Positions 21,001-30,265 of a stretch of DNA of 64,000 nt are shown here, piece after piece. The stretch is from Ariolimax columbianus (Eukaryota > Mollusca > Gastropoda > Stylommatophora > Arionidae). The position numbers were made by a program, and so were the translations under genes. Within the stretch, counting starts at the first letter, position 1; every line of letters starts with the position of its first letter. The notes below the pieces were generated by a model. The model was not told the DNA's origin. It searched no databases and saw only the letters and a program-made list of their open reading frames with translations. Location of the stretch: positions 99,482,672-99,546,671 of the forward strand of contig JAVGWX010000005.1 in assembly GCA_036924085.1 (NCBI GenBank). The letters run 5' to 3'.

Positions 21001-21474
21001 ATCCAAGGCAACGAGGAAGCAGACAGACTGGCAAAAGAAGGTGCAAGGCTACCACAAATAGATACCAGAATGACGTACGAAGAGTCAAAACGGCTTATCA
21101 AAGCCAGGTACATGTCCAAATGGGAAACCGAACATACTGGTTACACCAAAAACGATGCCTATTACCAGTTGAACCGAAGAGAGCAGGTCGTTGTCTTCAG
21201 ACTTCGCACTGGCCACAACAGACTGAGGTACCACCTCTTCAACAAATTGAAGATAGGGTGTAACGACGAATGCCCGTGCGGTACTGGTAAAATGACCACT
21301 GAACATCTGCTGCAGAACTGCCCGACATACGAGGATCAGAGAGAGCAGATGTGGCCATTGCCAGTGGAACTGCAAGACAAGCTCTATGGTAGTGGCGAGA
21401 GTCTCAGGATGACCGCCGCTTTTTTCGAGAAAATAATGGTTACTGTCTGACTGTGTACGCAGAAGAAGAAGAAG
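18075..21474 (+). mobile_element. 5'-truncated LINE, I/Nimb-like, with (GAA)n tail and target-site duplication
   Basis: The insertion is bounded by ATATCAGGGAAAT at 18062-18074 and again at 21475-21487, a 13-base direct repeat. The surrounding array contains the same phrase, so this duplication is likely but not proven. The 5' end cuts into the endonuclease domain. The 3' end is AGAAGAAGAAGAAG with no poly(A). An apurinic endonuclease plus reverse transcriptase plus RNase H suggests the I superfamily (I, Nimb, Loa and relatives); the exact clade is an inference. It lies antisense to the kinesin, in the intron between exons E and F. Confidence 0.9.
18076..21450 (+). CDS. LINE ORF2 polyprotein: endonuclease (partial), reverse transcriptase, RNase H
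   Basis: The frame is open from the truncation point; the first in-frame ATG is at 18121, which gives 1109 residues. Numbered from there: the remaining endonuclease has VVGDFNSH near 10 and GSDHRPI near 88. Reverse transcriptase starts about 330 (KSPGKDGITNEML), then AGFRQHRSTEDQV, VDLEKAFDKVW, GVPQGGVLSPTLF and the catalytic MFADDLAMWT near 550. RNase H has YTDGSV near 846, an aspartate in LLTDALEVV, and WVPSHCNIQGNEEADRLAK near 955. A C-terminal Cys/His cluster (CNDECPCG, then EHLLQNC) is near 1046-1070. No stop or frameshift occurs in over 3.3 kb, so the copy is young. Without its 5' UTR and the N-terminal half of the endonuclease it is unlikely to move on its own. ATG 18121 is only the first in-frame ATG, not a native start. 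Confidence 0.93.
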   Translation, partial: FNLYGPPNRDLSLSSMEVRDSNCIVVGDFNSHSERWGYSDTDSRGDEVEDWEIDANLSLINRPEDSPSFYSRTWHTTSTPDLAFSTQDIHYKIDRQVLNQLAGSDHRPIRLTIDMEVGPQETKPLPRWNYKRADWDRFAILTDGLCETINTRNTKMKPMVESLSKAIMQAATETIPRGARKNYKPYWNDELQKVEDAVTNARNMAEREKSVEANIALKAAAAKYKHTLKQTARESWKNKTESLNLDKEGNKLWKLVRAMNDETPSNKQITIKQGENLITGKKAANAFVDHYARANHIEVPADKHTDISEELKGHENINTAPEEHMMAKLTMREMEEAMRTLKRRKSPGKDGITNEMLMGLGQTAKEKLLSVLNQSWKRGIVPQAWKDAILVPVPKTGKDKTDPNGYRPISLLSCVGKLMERMINTRLMWHLEEKRILIPQQAGFRQHRSTEDQVILIAQEIEDAYQAQKHTVAVWVDLEKAFDKVWKDGLRVKLRRSDVCGKMYKWINHYLKQRTARVQVQGQMSKKVTLEQGVPQGGVLSPTLFLVYINDITENIPRRVHSSMFADDLAMWTSEKNLTIARNRMQTALTSLEEWANSWLVKINEEKTTCTIFSLSLKPQSTKLSLNGKILQPNDNPTYLGVTFDRRMTWKSQIERNRMKARERMAIMRKLAGTSWGADEGILKKLYTGRVRPVLEYGIAAWTTAAKANFDKVNKLQNQAMRIITGGMKSTPIVELEKITKLQSMTDRRDCRAQLQSEKLRRLTDHPMYQRLNNLGTGKLKRRNFAEIAKAKMHEDPINALTTPKPITTVRKPTWRQDIFPEVVENIPGIANKNCQTEKERRDTTLSFITKSYPSMDWTHAYTDGSVTNTTQNGGAGAFLNLPNGRKITLSFATGKYTSNFRAEAEALRAAVEEMVTHSENESHIVLLTDALEVVTALKSQKNTELNDLRAALCKLCQQSAPKRVVVQWVPSHCNIQGNEEADRLAKEGARLPQIDTRMTYEESKRLIKARYMSKWETEHTGYTKNDAYYQLNRREQVVVFRLRTGHNRLRYHLFNKLKIGCNDECPCGTGKMTTEHLLQNCPTYEDQREQMWPLPVELQDKLYGSGESLRMTAAFFEKIMVTV

Positions 21475-21640
21475 ATATCAGGGAAATGTATGGCTTATAT
21501 CAGGGAAAATAAGAAAAACACTTACAAGGTGATCATTACACTGGCAGAAATGACCAAAACAAACTTTACAAGACATGGTACAAAATGAGAAAAAACTTGA
21601 CAAGACAATTGTATGGTCTTACTTTATTTACTCTTGATTA
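21475..21640. repeat. Intronic minisatellite, continuation right of the LINE
   Basis: ATATCAGGGAAATGTATGGC and CTTACAAGGTGATCATTACAC units match those at 17780-18074. Further degraded units (ACTTTACAAGA..., CTTACA...) appear at 23570-23670 and 23900-24020, so one old array has been broken up by several insertions. Confidence 0.8.
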
Positions 21641-22935
21641 CTTGATGACCCTTTCGTCAGCGGAAGTTGTATCCCTGCGGGTCTCAACTTTACCTCCAGT
21701 GATCTCTAACCTGGGCTATGGAGGTCCAGTGGGTAATAAGCTTTCCTTTTAATGTATCTTAGATGTTGTAGTGTTGTGCAAGGGAGTCTGACCAATGCAT
21801 TAGAGATCGATTCTATAGTCTTTTTTCGCCTTGAGGGCAACAGACTGCTGTCGAAATGCTCAAATATTTATCTTTTCTTCTGATTATGTGGCCTGCCTAC
21901 CTATGTTTTGTTTGCATGAATAACTGCAATGATAGGTTAGAATTGTGAAGGTTCTGCATGTGCTGACTGCGGAGAGTAAGTCCAACCAAGCGTCTTTTCT
22001 TCTTCGGTGATCCTCCTGAAAAAGATGTGTCGTAGCTTACAGCAAGGTTGCAATATCTGTATCTTTTGACCCAATTTAAGAATTTAAGCTGGATTTTTTT
22101 GAGTGCCGATTTTACCTTCTCATTGCGATCCCTTCCCTTGGCCAAACTACACTTGGGAAGCCTGTTTCCAGAGTTGCCACATGGAGGTGGAATAAGGTCT
22201 TAGTCAGCTATGGTTTGCTGACTCTGATGCCAGCAGCCAGCTGTAAGTCACTGACTGCTGTCAGCTCATTCACTGATGCATCTTGGCCCCCACCATCCAT
22301 CTCTAAAAAGAGGTCTGGGTCACTCACACTTTGTTCTCCATTACTTTGGCAAGTATCCATGTTTCAGTAACATAACATATTGCAGAGAGCACTGTGAAGT
22401 TGAAGATAGGAGCACGTAGGATCCGGTCCTAGCAATCTTCCAGGACTGTCTGGATGGACAAGAATGCCGCTTAGCCAGTGTGGTGGCACCTTGCTTGTTC
22501 TGGTTCTACACTATTCTGCATGTCAAAGATAGCAGTATTTCTCAACGTCTACTAATTTGTTTCCCATTGAGGGTAACTGGGTCACAATGGGCGAAAGTTT
22601 GCATGGCTTTAGTCTTGAAGATATTCATATCTAGTTCAGTTCTCTTTCCCTCTTTTTTGAGCCTTTCTAACATATGGTTGGCTTCTGTGGACGTGATCAG
22701 CACTATGTGATCTGCGAACCGAAGATGATTAAGGCGTCTGCCATCAACATTGATCTCAATGCTACAACTGATGATTGATTCGAAATACACCTGAAGTTCG
22801 AGGAGATGGGATCTCCCTGGCGGACCCCTATTTGTATTGAAACCCCAACTGGGCACTGGAATGGATGGATTGTAGCAGTGCAATTTGTGCAGCAGCTGGC
22901 AAGAACTTTAATGCAGCCAGGATAAAAACCTTGTT
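21640..22935 (-). pseudogene. Decayed RTE-like LINE, polymerase to C-terminus
   Basis: On the minus strand, in order from 22935: IGVRQGDPISSNF (RT motif before the catalytic box), INVDGRRLNHLRFADHIVLI (FADD changed to FADH), EANHMLERLKKEGKR, FKTKAMQTF, then after breaks KKIQLKFLNWVKRYRY, AGHIIRRKDK and a C-terminal IAQVRDHWR-like end near 21700. Several frameshifts are present and the third catalytic residue is lost. It is sense relative to the kinesin. Confidence 0.8.
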
Positions 22936-22944
22936 TCATTAGGG

Positions 22945-23510
22945 AATGCCAGAAACGTCTTTATACTGGTTTAGAAAACTCTGCAAAGTCTGTATACAAC
23001 CAGTTTAATTTAGTTTTCCTTGCTCTAAAAACTATGCATATCTAATGTACTCTTGGATGCATTAATTGTCCCTACCTCCACTACTTCCTGTGGCAATGCA
23101 TTCCAAGCATTTACCACTCTCTGACTAAAAAATTATTTCCTTATATCTAGTCTGGACCTTTCTTTAGTTAATTTGTAGCTGAGTCCTTTTGTTCTTCTAG
23201 CTTTTCTTGTAAGAATTTAGAAAAAAAATGTTATAGTCTAATTTATTGTCTTTCTATTGTTCTTTATAATCAATTGCCTATTTGTAGATGATGGTGAAAA
23301 TCAAAAGAGTCTGGTATTCTATGGCCACCTCAAGACGATAGCAGGTTGAGATATGGTCCAATGTGCAGCAGGAACGCCAAAAGTAAACTTGTTCGATTGG
23401 TTGACAATATTAAGGATGGGATGAACTCTAGTGAAAATTCATTTCGTGAACAGTTTGTAAATGGTCAATAATTTCCAAGGTCTTCTTTATCTCCCTTCTT
23501 GTGTAAGAGT
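22945..23510 (-). pseudogene. CR1-like LINE 3' end, copy
   Basis: It begins on the plus strand with AACGTCTTTATACTGGTTTAG, the common 3' UTR of this family, then CACTACTTCCTGTGGCAATGC (the WNALPxEVV region of ORF2 on the minus strand) and degraded coding sequence to about 23510. It directly adjoins the RTE-like fragment. Confidence 0.75.
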
Positions 23511-23689
23511 TTCGTCTTAGAGCTAAGCCAAGCTGTTAGTATTTTCTCCATATGAAAATATCTAGCAAAATGACCTTACATGATGAAAATGACATCAAAA
23601 CTTTACAAAACTATTGTAAGGTCTCCAATAACAGAAAATGACCAGAAACTATACAAGACTTGTACAGATTTGTCTTATTTCTGTCCTTT

Positions 23690-23895
23690 TTCACTCCCGA
23701 TGGAGTATAGAGCTTTCACTTCAGTAAGCCATCTTTGGGAACTATGCATGCCCTTGCAGTGGTGATTTCTGTAGCAATTTGGTTTACACGGCTAGGGTGC
23801 TAACCCAGTGCAGAACACACTCTTAAGTAATCTTTTGTGAGTGGCCCTATTCTTATCTTTCCAGTAAGAGGCTCTGGGATTCACTCAGAGATTGT
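23690..23895. repeat. Dispersed repeat family E fragment
   Basis: GCAGTGGTGATTTCTGTAGCA, GCACAAC-like and GTAAGAGGCTCTGGGATTCAC phrases match the element at 28780-29310 (and, in reverse, 42840-43225). It lies between remnants of the intronic CTTACAAGA array, so it is probably an insertion. Confidence 0.55.
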
Positions 23896-24129
23896 ACAGC
23901 CTTACATAATAAAAAAAGTGATTTTCTAAAAACAACTTTACAAGATTATTATATGTTCTTACATTATAATATGAAAAGCCCTTAGAAAGTGATTCTACGA
24001 CCTTACACTGGCAAAGAAGAAAAAACCCAGATAAAATGTGTTGAAATGTTAAATAGAATCTTTCCACTTTTTCCTTATTTCTGCTCTCATTCTCGACTTC
24101 ATCTTCATCTTGGATTCTTGATAGATGAC

Positions 24130-24475
24130 TGATGACGCAGCAACTGACCTTCACATTTTAATGCATCATCTCTCAGGGCAGCAACAAACTCTTTCTACCA
24201 ACCCTCGCTCTGGTTAATAATTTTAATTTCAGCCACTACAGTTCTCCATCAAATTCTTTTTAGTTGGCCTCTCTTTTGCTTTCCTTTGGGGATCCTTATC
24301 ATGGCAATTTTGGTGATAGTATCTAAGTCTTCTGAAGACATGATCGTAAATTTTCAAAAGCTGACCATTACCACCATATAAAATATTATGTAAGGCTACA
24401 TGTGAGTTTTTTAAGAGAACATGAGCCAGGCCACTACGAACAATAAAATAATAAGGCCTAGCTATCCTCATGCTG
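24130..24475 (-). pseudogene. LINE ORF2 C-terminal fragment
   Basis: A minus-strand frame encodes RKRGQLKRIW-RTVEAEIK, then EFVAALRDDALKCEGQ, the usual last block of a CR1/RTE-type ORF2 (RGRP--TWRRTVEAE...). The frame shifts near 24290. Confidence 0.65.
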
Positions 24476-24559
24476 ATGGGATACTATCACAGAGGCGGAA
24501 GTTAACTGTTACAATATTTGTAAAAGCCAGGCCTCTAGCTCATGGTAGATTTGGCTTGG

Positions 24560-24978
24560 TCGAATTGATTGCAGTTATATGTGTCCCATAGACAGCCGTC
24601 ATTTGATGGTTGCACACAACTCTTGGTTAGTGATAATGTTCAACCAGACTTAATACATGTTTATAAGATAATCAAAGGAACTGATAAATTAGATTATAAC
24701 AAGTTTTTCAAAATACAACCACCTATAAGAACAGAAAAGCATAGCTACAAATTAACTAAAGAAAGGTCCAGATTAGATATTAGAAAATATTTATTTTTAG
24801 AGAGTGGTGAATGCTTGGGATACATTGCCACAGGAAGTAGTGGAGGCAAGGATAAATAATGCATTTAAGAATAGACTGGATGCACATAGCTTTTAAAGCA
24901 AGGAAATGTAAAAGAAACTGTTTGTATACAGACTCTGCAGTCTTCTAAACCAGTATAAAAACGTTAAGTTAAGTTAAG
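24560..24978 (+). pseudogene. CR1-like LINE 3' end, plus-strand copy
   Basis: The plus strand encodes LIHVYKIIKGTDKLDYNKFF, then SYKLTKERSRLDIRKYLF and a degraded WNALPxEVV-type block, the classic C-terminus of CR1-group ORF2. It ends with GTATACAGACTCTGCAG, CTTCTAAACCAGTATAAA and ACGTTAAGTTAAGTTAAG, the TTAAG tail seen on all copies of this family. It is 5'-truncated. Confidence 0.85.
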
Positions 24979-25008
24979 TCAGACAAACAAAAGTGAGTCA
25001 GAACCGAC

Positions 25009-25097
25009 CTTCTGAAAGTACTCCTCGTCGCTGAAAGTGATCTTGGCATTGCCTGACTGTTTAACGCCTGGAGTAAACTCTTGTGGGTCATCTTTAT
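25009..25097 (-). CDS. unc-104: KIF1-type kinesin, exon E
   Basis: This 89-base exon encodes KDDPQEFTPGVKQSGNAKIT, then FSDEEYFQK. It matches the KIF1 block [24 protein letters not shown]. The acceptor CGTGTCCAG/ATAAAG gives the last two bases of the D codon begun by exon D (phase 1); the donor AAG/GTCGGTT is in phase 0. Confidence 0.95.
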
Positions 25098-25326
25098 CTG
25101 GACACGAGAGGGAGATGATATTCATTATTTTAGAGATCCCAAAGAAATGAATTGAACAGATTTGACCACATGAAAGAGGTGAATATAACTTCTCCTTCTG
25201 ATCCCCAGGAAGAGAGTATTCCACTTTTTTATTTCTGTATGATATATGGGATATTATTTCTAGAGCTTTCTTTTATACCTAGAAGCCTAATCTACACTCT
25301 AGTGGCTTTTTGCGTGTGTGTTTGCG

Positions 25327-25343
25327 TGGGGGGGGGGGGGGCG
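25327..25343. repeat. Poly-G run
   Basis: About 15 consecutive G residues after GTGTGTTTGCGT. A similar run occurs at 26536-26552. These are slippage-prone simple sequence and possible G-quadruplex formers. Confidence 0.9.
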
Positions 25344-25519
25344 CTTTTTACTGCTTATTGTGGGATATAGTTTTGACAAGATGACCAGCTCCATTCCTAA
25401 CCCTAATTAGTTACTTCTTATGACATGCCTCACAGGTTACAGTGTAACTATTCTGTGCTCCCCTTTTGGGACCACACAACACAGAGGTGAGTCCTACTAT
25501 ATACCTCAAAAACATTGTG

Positions 25520-25645
25520 TATAACTGAAAGTATCCCATCTGGCACCATCTCCTGCTCCTCCAATGATTGAGTTTGAGAATCGCTTGATGTTCCTTAAGA
25601 GATGCCTCAAACCCATGGCTTGAATGCATTCAAGACGTTTGATTT
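25520..25645 (+). pseudogene. Penelope-like element terminal fragment
   Basis: The CACCATCTCCTGCTCCTCCAATG...CTTGATGTTCCTTA...ATGCCTCAAACCCATGGCTTG run matches the better-preserved copy at 27320-27395, which continues an identifiable GIY-YIG domain. Only the last 40 or so codons remain. Confidence 0.55.
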
Positions 25646-25649
25646 ATCT

Positions 25650-26970
25650 TTCATCCAAAACGATGTTGCTCATTGGTGCATGCCATTATTAGCACAGCCA
25701 TTTTTAAATGGCTATTGTTATGTCATGTTGCTTATCTGTTCCATGATACTACCTGCAGGACACTCTTCAAGTCCTTAGCAATGACACTGCCAACTTATGA
25801 CAGTGGTACTGCGTTGTGAACTTCTATTGCAATTTTAAGGTTTCCATTTGAAACCTCATCATACATAAACTGGAGATTGGAACCCAGTCCTTTCAGCACT
25901 AATGACTGGGTTTCACTAAATTCCTTACTTCTAATGTAAACATATTTTTTTAAGCACTAGGATCCCACATCTCATCTGTTTTGCTTCAACTTCACTGCAC
26001 TCTGGACTGACCGATAGGTACTCTTTCTCTTTGCGCAAATAATGAAGGGTGCAGATACTGATGGTTCCTTTAGATCACTAGTTGTAGACACTCCTGCTCT
26101 GTCCTCTCAGACGTTCCTCCATACTAGACCTCTGTCAAACTTAAAAATTGTTGTAATCTATGGACTGCAGGTTTATTGGTTGGATTGTCATCTGCCAAGA
26201 GGCGATCATCGACTTCAAAATGTCACTTCTATTCATATCAAATGTCCTTACTACTGATGCCTTCGAGGCCAGGATGGAAACATTTTCATTATCACAAACC
26301 CTACATAGTCCTCCAATGGTTTGAGGCCTCTATATCCGCTATCCACTCATGACATTGGCAGTCCATTTACACATTCCAAAGCAAAGGTTGAGAGCCTGAT
26401 ATGACGCCCTCATTAAGGAGGTCTAAGACAGCACACATTTACCAAACAGAAGTGAGAGAAAAGTAGCAGGTATTTTGCCTAATCGATCCTAGTCCTTCCA
26501 GCACTGTTCTTCTTGGCAGTCTGGCTAACAAGCTGGGGGGGGGGGGGGGGGCCCTTAAGCTACTGCAACCTGCCACTAAATGTCCTTTTCAGGACGCACG
26601 AAAGAGAAAACATACCCATTGTGGGCATTAACAACAACAAGAACACCAACAGCAGCAACCTAGTCCTTCCAGCACTGTGTTTCCTTACATGTTATTTAGA
26701 CCATAATCAGACAACAACCACAAGGACACATACTTTACTAACCATGCAGGGGAGGAAGACTAACGTCTGATCGGCACTACATGCTGATTAGACATGTTAG
26801 TTAGGGTTAGGCAAACCAGCAACAACAACAACACAATTGCAGCAACAACAACAACACAACAACAACAACTAAGCACTCAAAAAGGCACATGCACCAAACA
26901 TTAGAAAAGAAAAAGTAACCGGCTCTCTTGAGATTTTAATCGCGCTTACTCAGTGCTAGTGATAAGTTTT
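25650..26970. other. Intron D-E, mostly unassigned
   Basis: Contains a poly-G run (26536-26552), an (AAC)n stretch (26815-26870) and two occurrences of CTAGTCCTTCCAGCACTG (near 26487 and 26660). No coding domain was recognised. Confidence 0.45.
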
Positions 26971-26975
26971 CTTAC

Positions 26976-27094
26976 CTGTGATTGCTTGAACAGTTACTCT
27001 CAGATACCCTTTAACATCTCCCTTGTCGCTGACAATAGCCACACGATGGACCAGAGGTACAGGGTAGAACAGGTTGCTTAGGTAAACAAAGGCT
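26976..27094 (-). CDS. unc-104: KIF1-type kinesin, exon D
   Basis: This 119-base exon encodes [20 protein letters not shown], then [19 protein letters not shown], nearly identical to the animal KIF1 consensus ([38 protein letters not shown]). The acceptor TGGTCAG/AGCC completes R from the AG left by either exon C1 or C2. The donor ACAG/GTAAGAA is in phase 1. It is the shared exon that follows the two alternative C exons. Confidence 0.98.
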
Positions 27095-27144
27095 CTGACC
27101 ATTGCAGCAAGGGAAATAACAAAATGAAGAGTTTAAAAAAAATC

Positions 27145-27425
27145 TTCTATAAGTCATGCAACCTTATCTATACTATTATTTGCAACACAAAATACATTGG
27201 GGAGACTGGCCTTCAACTCTATGACCTCTTCCATTAACATCTTGATGACATTTCCAATAACTCCGGCTCTTCTGTTGCCAGCCACTTCAATAGCCTGGAC
27301 ACTAAAGTCACTAGCACCATCTCCTGCTTCTCCAATGATTAAGTTTTAGAATTGCTTGATGTTCCTTATGGGATGCCTCAAACTCATGGCTTGAATACAT
27401 TCAATACATTTAATTTCTCTCTCTT
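27145..27425 (+). pseudogene. Penelope-like element GIY-YIG endonuclease fragment
   Basis: The plus strand reads CNLIYTIICNTKYIGETGLQ, then HLDDISNN, SVASHFN and, after stops, MPQTHGLNTFNTFNFS. In Penelope-like elements the C-terminal GIY-YIG domain carries LIYCI-C---YIGETGR-L--R---H, then VA-HFN, then GTLNP-GLN--FSF, in this order. One in-frame stop lies after LFH. It is 50 bases from exon D, antisense to the kinesin. Confidence 0.75.
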
Positions 27426-27449
27426 ATTATTATTGTTTATCAATAAGTG

Positions 27450-27482
27450 CACACACACACACCCTTGTGTGTGTATGCGTGC
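27450..27482. repeat. (CA)n/(GT)n microsatellite
   Basis: ACACACACACACCC followed by TTGTGTGTGTATG, a short imperfect inverted CA/TG repeat. Confidence 0.8.
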
Positions 27483-27629
27483 ATGTGTGGGCTTTTTGGT
27501 TTTTTTCCCGCCTCTTTTCTTTGAATGTGTTTTTCTTGATATTTGTTCATTTTTTGTGGTGTTTTTTGTGATTTATTCATGTTTTTGTATATGTATAATC
27601 ACATTGACAATTGCTTATTTGATACATTC

Positions 27630-28335
27630 TATTTCATAACTGGCATACCATGTCTTACAATCTCATGCCATTTCCAGGTATGGAACTCCCGCCACTGGAA
27701 AATCGTCTTTATGTCATGTATCCACCTTCCCTCGGTTGCCCTCTTGCCCGGAAGACGCATATAAGCTCGCAGGGAAAGCTGATCAGGGAACATTATCATG
27801 AGATGACCGAACCATCTCACCTTCTGTCTGGATTTGTATTTGGCATACATGGGATGGCATTCATCTTTTGTGCGAATGTCCTTGTTCCTCAATCTATCTA
27901 TCCCCGAGACGCTGACGGCTATTTACAGACATCTCATTTCGCAGGTGAAAATTTAACTCTCTCCTGCCTTGGCCTTGGACATGGCCCATGTCTGGATCTG
28001 GTAGCACAGGGTTGGTAGGAAGATGCTGTGAATCAGTTGCTGCTTTATTACCAGACTAATGTGGGGATGTCTGAGCAGTGGTGTCAGTTGATAAGTCCCT
28101 CCTGCTGCTTTCTAGCATCTGGTCTCAATATCTCTGTCGTACTTGGCATCTTCTGAGAAAATGCTGCCCAGGTACCTGAGCTCCTGAGCCCGCTGAAGAG
28201 CCATATTATGAATGCTCAAATTAAGCAGCTTCATGAGTTCTGCTCACTTTAGAGTTATCGTCTTAGCCATGCTGATACACATATCATACTTATTGCAGGT
28301 TGCGTCCAACGCAAATGAGTCTATGAACACGACTC
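27630..28335 (-). pseudogene. Decayed RTE-like LINE ORF2 C-terminal half
   Basis: On the minus strand, from 28280 downward: a LNLSIHNMAL-like stretch, YLGSIFSEDAKYDRDIETRC, TPLLRHPHISLVIKQQLIHS, IFLPTLCYQIQTW, CEMRCL, then KSRQKVRWFGHLMIM and WIHDIKTI near 27700. This order is that of RTE-type ORF2 thumb and C-terminus. Several frame breaks. Confidence 0.85.
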
Positions 28336-28605
28336 ACCGATTAATACATAAACTTCAACCATAATCATTATCAATTGCCTATAACACCCGCAGTAGAGCA
28401 TAGACCCTCAACAAACACACACCAAGCCTTTCTGTCCTCATCCAGCACCTCTAGCTGATCCTAAGTCAGCCCCATCTTTATTATGCTCACAGTTATTTCC
28501 CTTCAGCCAATGCAGCTATCAAACTTATGAATGCCTTATACATGATATGTTCTGTTAATACAAAAATACTAAGTTTACATTTTGACTCCTCTCGTGTAAT
28601 CTAAT
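28335..28605. other. Unassigned sequence
   Basis: No recognised element between the LINE remnant and the SINE A fragment. Confidence 0.4.
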
Positions 28606-28716
28606 TTTTTTTTTTTGCGTTCGCCTTATTTTTCTCTAATCCCAAAGGCGGTATGCGTTGCACTGTGGTTTTTATTTTGCGCCTGTCTGGCCAGTGCATC
28701 CGACTTCAGCATGGTG
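28606..28716 (-). mobile_element. SINE family A, 3' fragment
   Basis: The reverse complement begins at CATGCTGAAGTCGGATGCAC, runs through GGCGCAAAATAAAAACCACA and GCAACGCATACCGCC, and ends in A12. Only the core-to-tail third is present. Confidence 0.9.
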
Positions 28717-28779
28717 TAATCTAATGAATGTAGTGACAAAAATTTATTGAACTCAATAAATTATTATTCTGTTTATTCC

Positions 28780-29310
28780 TTATGAAGTATTACCAAGGTC
28801 ACCAGAGTCAAAGGTTTCTTACAGGAAACTTGTGTTAAAGCCCTTTTTGTATTCTTGCAGTAGTAGTTTCTGTAGCACTTTATTGTGCGTGTTGAAGTTG
28901 CAAACTGAATGCACAACCCTTCATAGTCATCTTTGATGACATGCATGAAGGTGCTGCCAAGCAGTCTAGGTTCAAATGAGGGATATTTTTTTGCGATCGT
29001 AATCGGTTCAAGGACAACCCAGCCTAGAGAATTTGGTTCTAGAGCAAGTCTGGGAAGTAAAGGCGGCTGATGTGATGCTGACCACATCATCCCTAGTGTG
29101 CCATTGGTCAAGAAAATATGGGCCTAACACCATAAGGCTAATATGCGACACTGTGTGTAAATAAGATTGTCAATTTTTACTTTTGTGAAATTGCAGCCGA
29201 GCTAGCAACATTCATAACCCTCATTAGTTGTTGATTATGACCTACATGGTAGGGGGCAGCAGTCCTATTCTTTCCTCCCGGTCAAGGGTCCTGATTTCCA
29301 CACAGTGCAA
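28780..29310. repeat. Dispersed repeat family E (possible SINE)
   Basis: The segment around 28960-29150 is repeated in inverted orientation at 42955-43200: AATGGCACACTAGGGATGATG, AGCATCAC, CCTTTACTTC-CAGACTTG, GGCTGGGTTG. In that copy the minus strand carries TAGGTTCAGTCCC, resembling a Pol III B-box, which suggests a tRNA-derived SINE, though the A-box is unclear. Confidence 0.6.
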
Positions 29311-29404
29311 CTCAATGAATAGTGTTCACAAAAATATATAACACAATAAATGGTGTGATAGTAAGAAGTAGCCAGTAACAAAACCTCACATAAAGAACTT
29401 TACT

Positions 29405-29565
29405 GTTACTAGAGTTGTCAAAGGCAGAGTATATACTAACAGTTAGGTAAATGTCAACTAGAAGAAATCCAAGGGCAGAGTGCAGCAGGTAATATACTAA
29501 CAGTTAGGTAAATGTCAACTAGAAGAAATCCAAAGGCAGAGTGCAGCAGGTAATATACAAGGAGC
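29405..29565. repeat. Tandem duplication of about 75 bases, 2.5 copies
   Basis: TATACTAACAGTTAGGTAAATG followed by TCAACTAGAAGAAATCC occurs twice with GGCAGAGTGCAGCAGG between, plus partial units at both ends. The mariner element begins right after it. Confidence 0.85.
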
Positions 29566-30265
29566 TTGTCATAAGTCTTTACCCTGACCATGAAGGAGTA
29601 GGAGGAGAAAGTTGAAATTTGACACAGTGCTTATTCCTTCTCAATGTAGCCACCACCTGAATTTATACATTTCTGCCATCTCAGCATGACCTTGAAAAGA
29701 CCTTCAGAATAAAGTAACCTATTTTTCTAACTAAACCAGTTATCACAAGCCATTACGACATCTTCGTCACTGTCAAAATTATTTCCTTTCAGCTGTTTTT
29801 TAAGTTTTAGGAAAAGAAAAAAGTCAGATGGAACTAAATCCAGAGAATATGGTGGGTGTGGAAGAATTTCTATATTTAAATTCTTTGCTATGTGCAGCAC
29901 AAGCCTTGCTTTATGGGAGAGCGTGCTGTCTTGAAGCAAATGCAGAATTTGAGTGTGAGCTATTCCTTGTTTTCTGGTTACAGTCTTTCTTAGTTTGGTA
30001 AGGAGATCTGCATAATATTGCCCATTAAACGTGTTGCCATGAGGCAGGTAATATTTCAATATGATACCTTTGATGTCCCAAAAAACAGTCAGCATCACTT
30101 TTCTTGCAGATGTCTGTGCTCTTGGCTTGACATATGTTGGTGAGCCGGTGGTTTTCCACTGCATGCTGGAAATTTTGGATTCTGGGTCATAATGGTGAAC
30201 ACAAGTCTCATCTACTGACACCATGGTTGGCAACATGTTTTTCGACCGACAAATTTTGAGCAACT
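29560..30265 (-). pseudogene. Mariner transposon, 5'-truncated transposase
   Basis: A minus-strand frame of 178 codons encodes the catalytic core of a mariner transposase: SVDETCVHHYDPESK (first Asp), LLQDSTLSHKARL (second Asp) and PPYSLDLVPSDFFLF (third Asp). Exactly 34 residues separate the last two aspartates, the D,D34D spacing of true mariners. After the stop near 29727, degraded codons still resemble the mariner C-terminus, and the end near 29560 (GCTTGTCATAAGTC) is probably the inverted terminal repeat. The N-terminal DNA-binding half is missing where the element meets the LINE at about 30270. Confidence 0.88.

Noticed and set aside
18121..21450. A host gene encoding a reverse transcriptase
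   Set aside because: Truncation within the endonuclease domain, a microsatellite tail and flanking direct repeats mark it as a LINE insertion.
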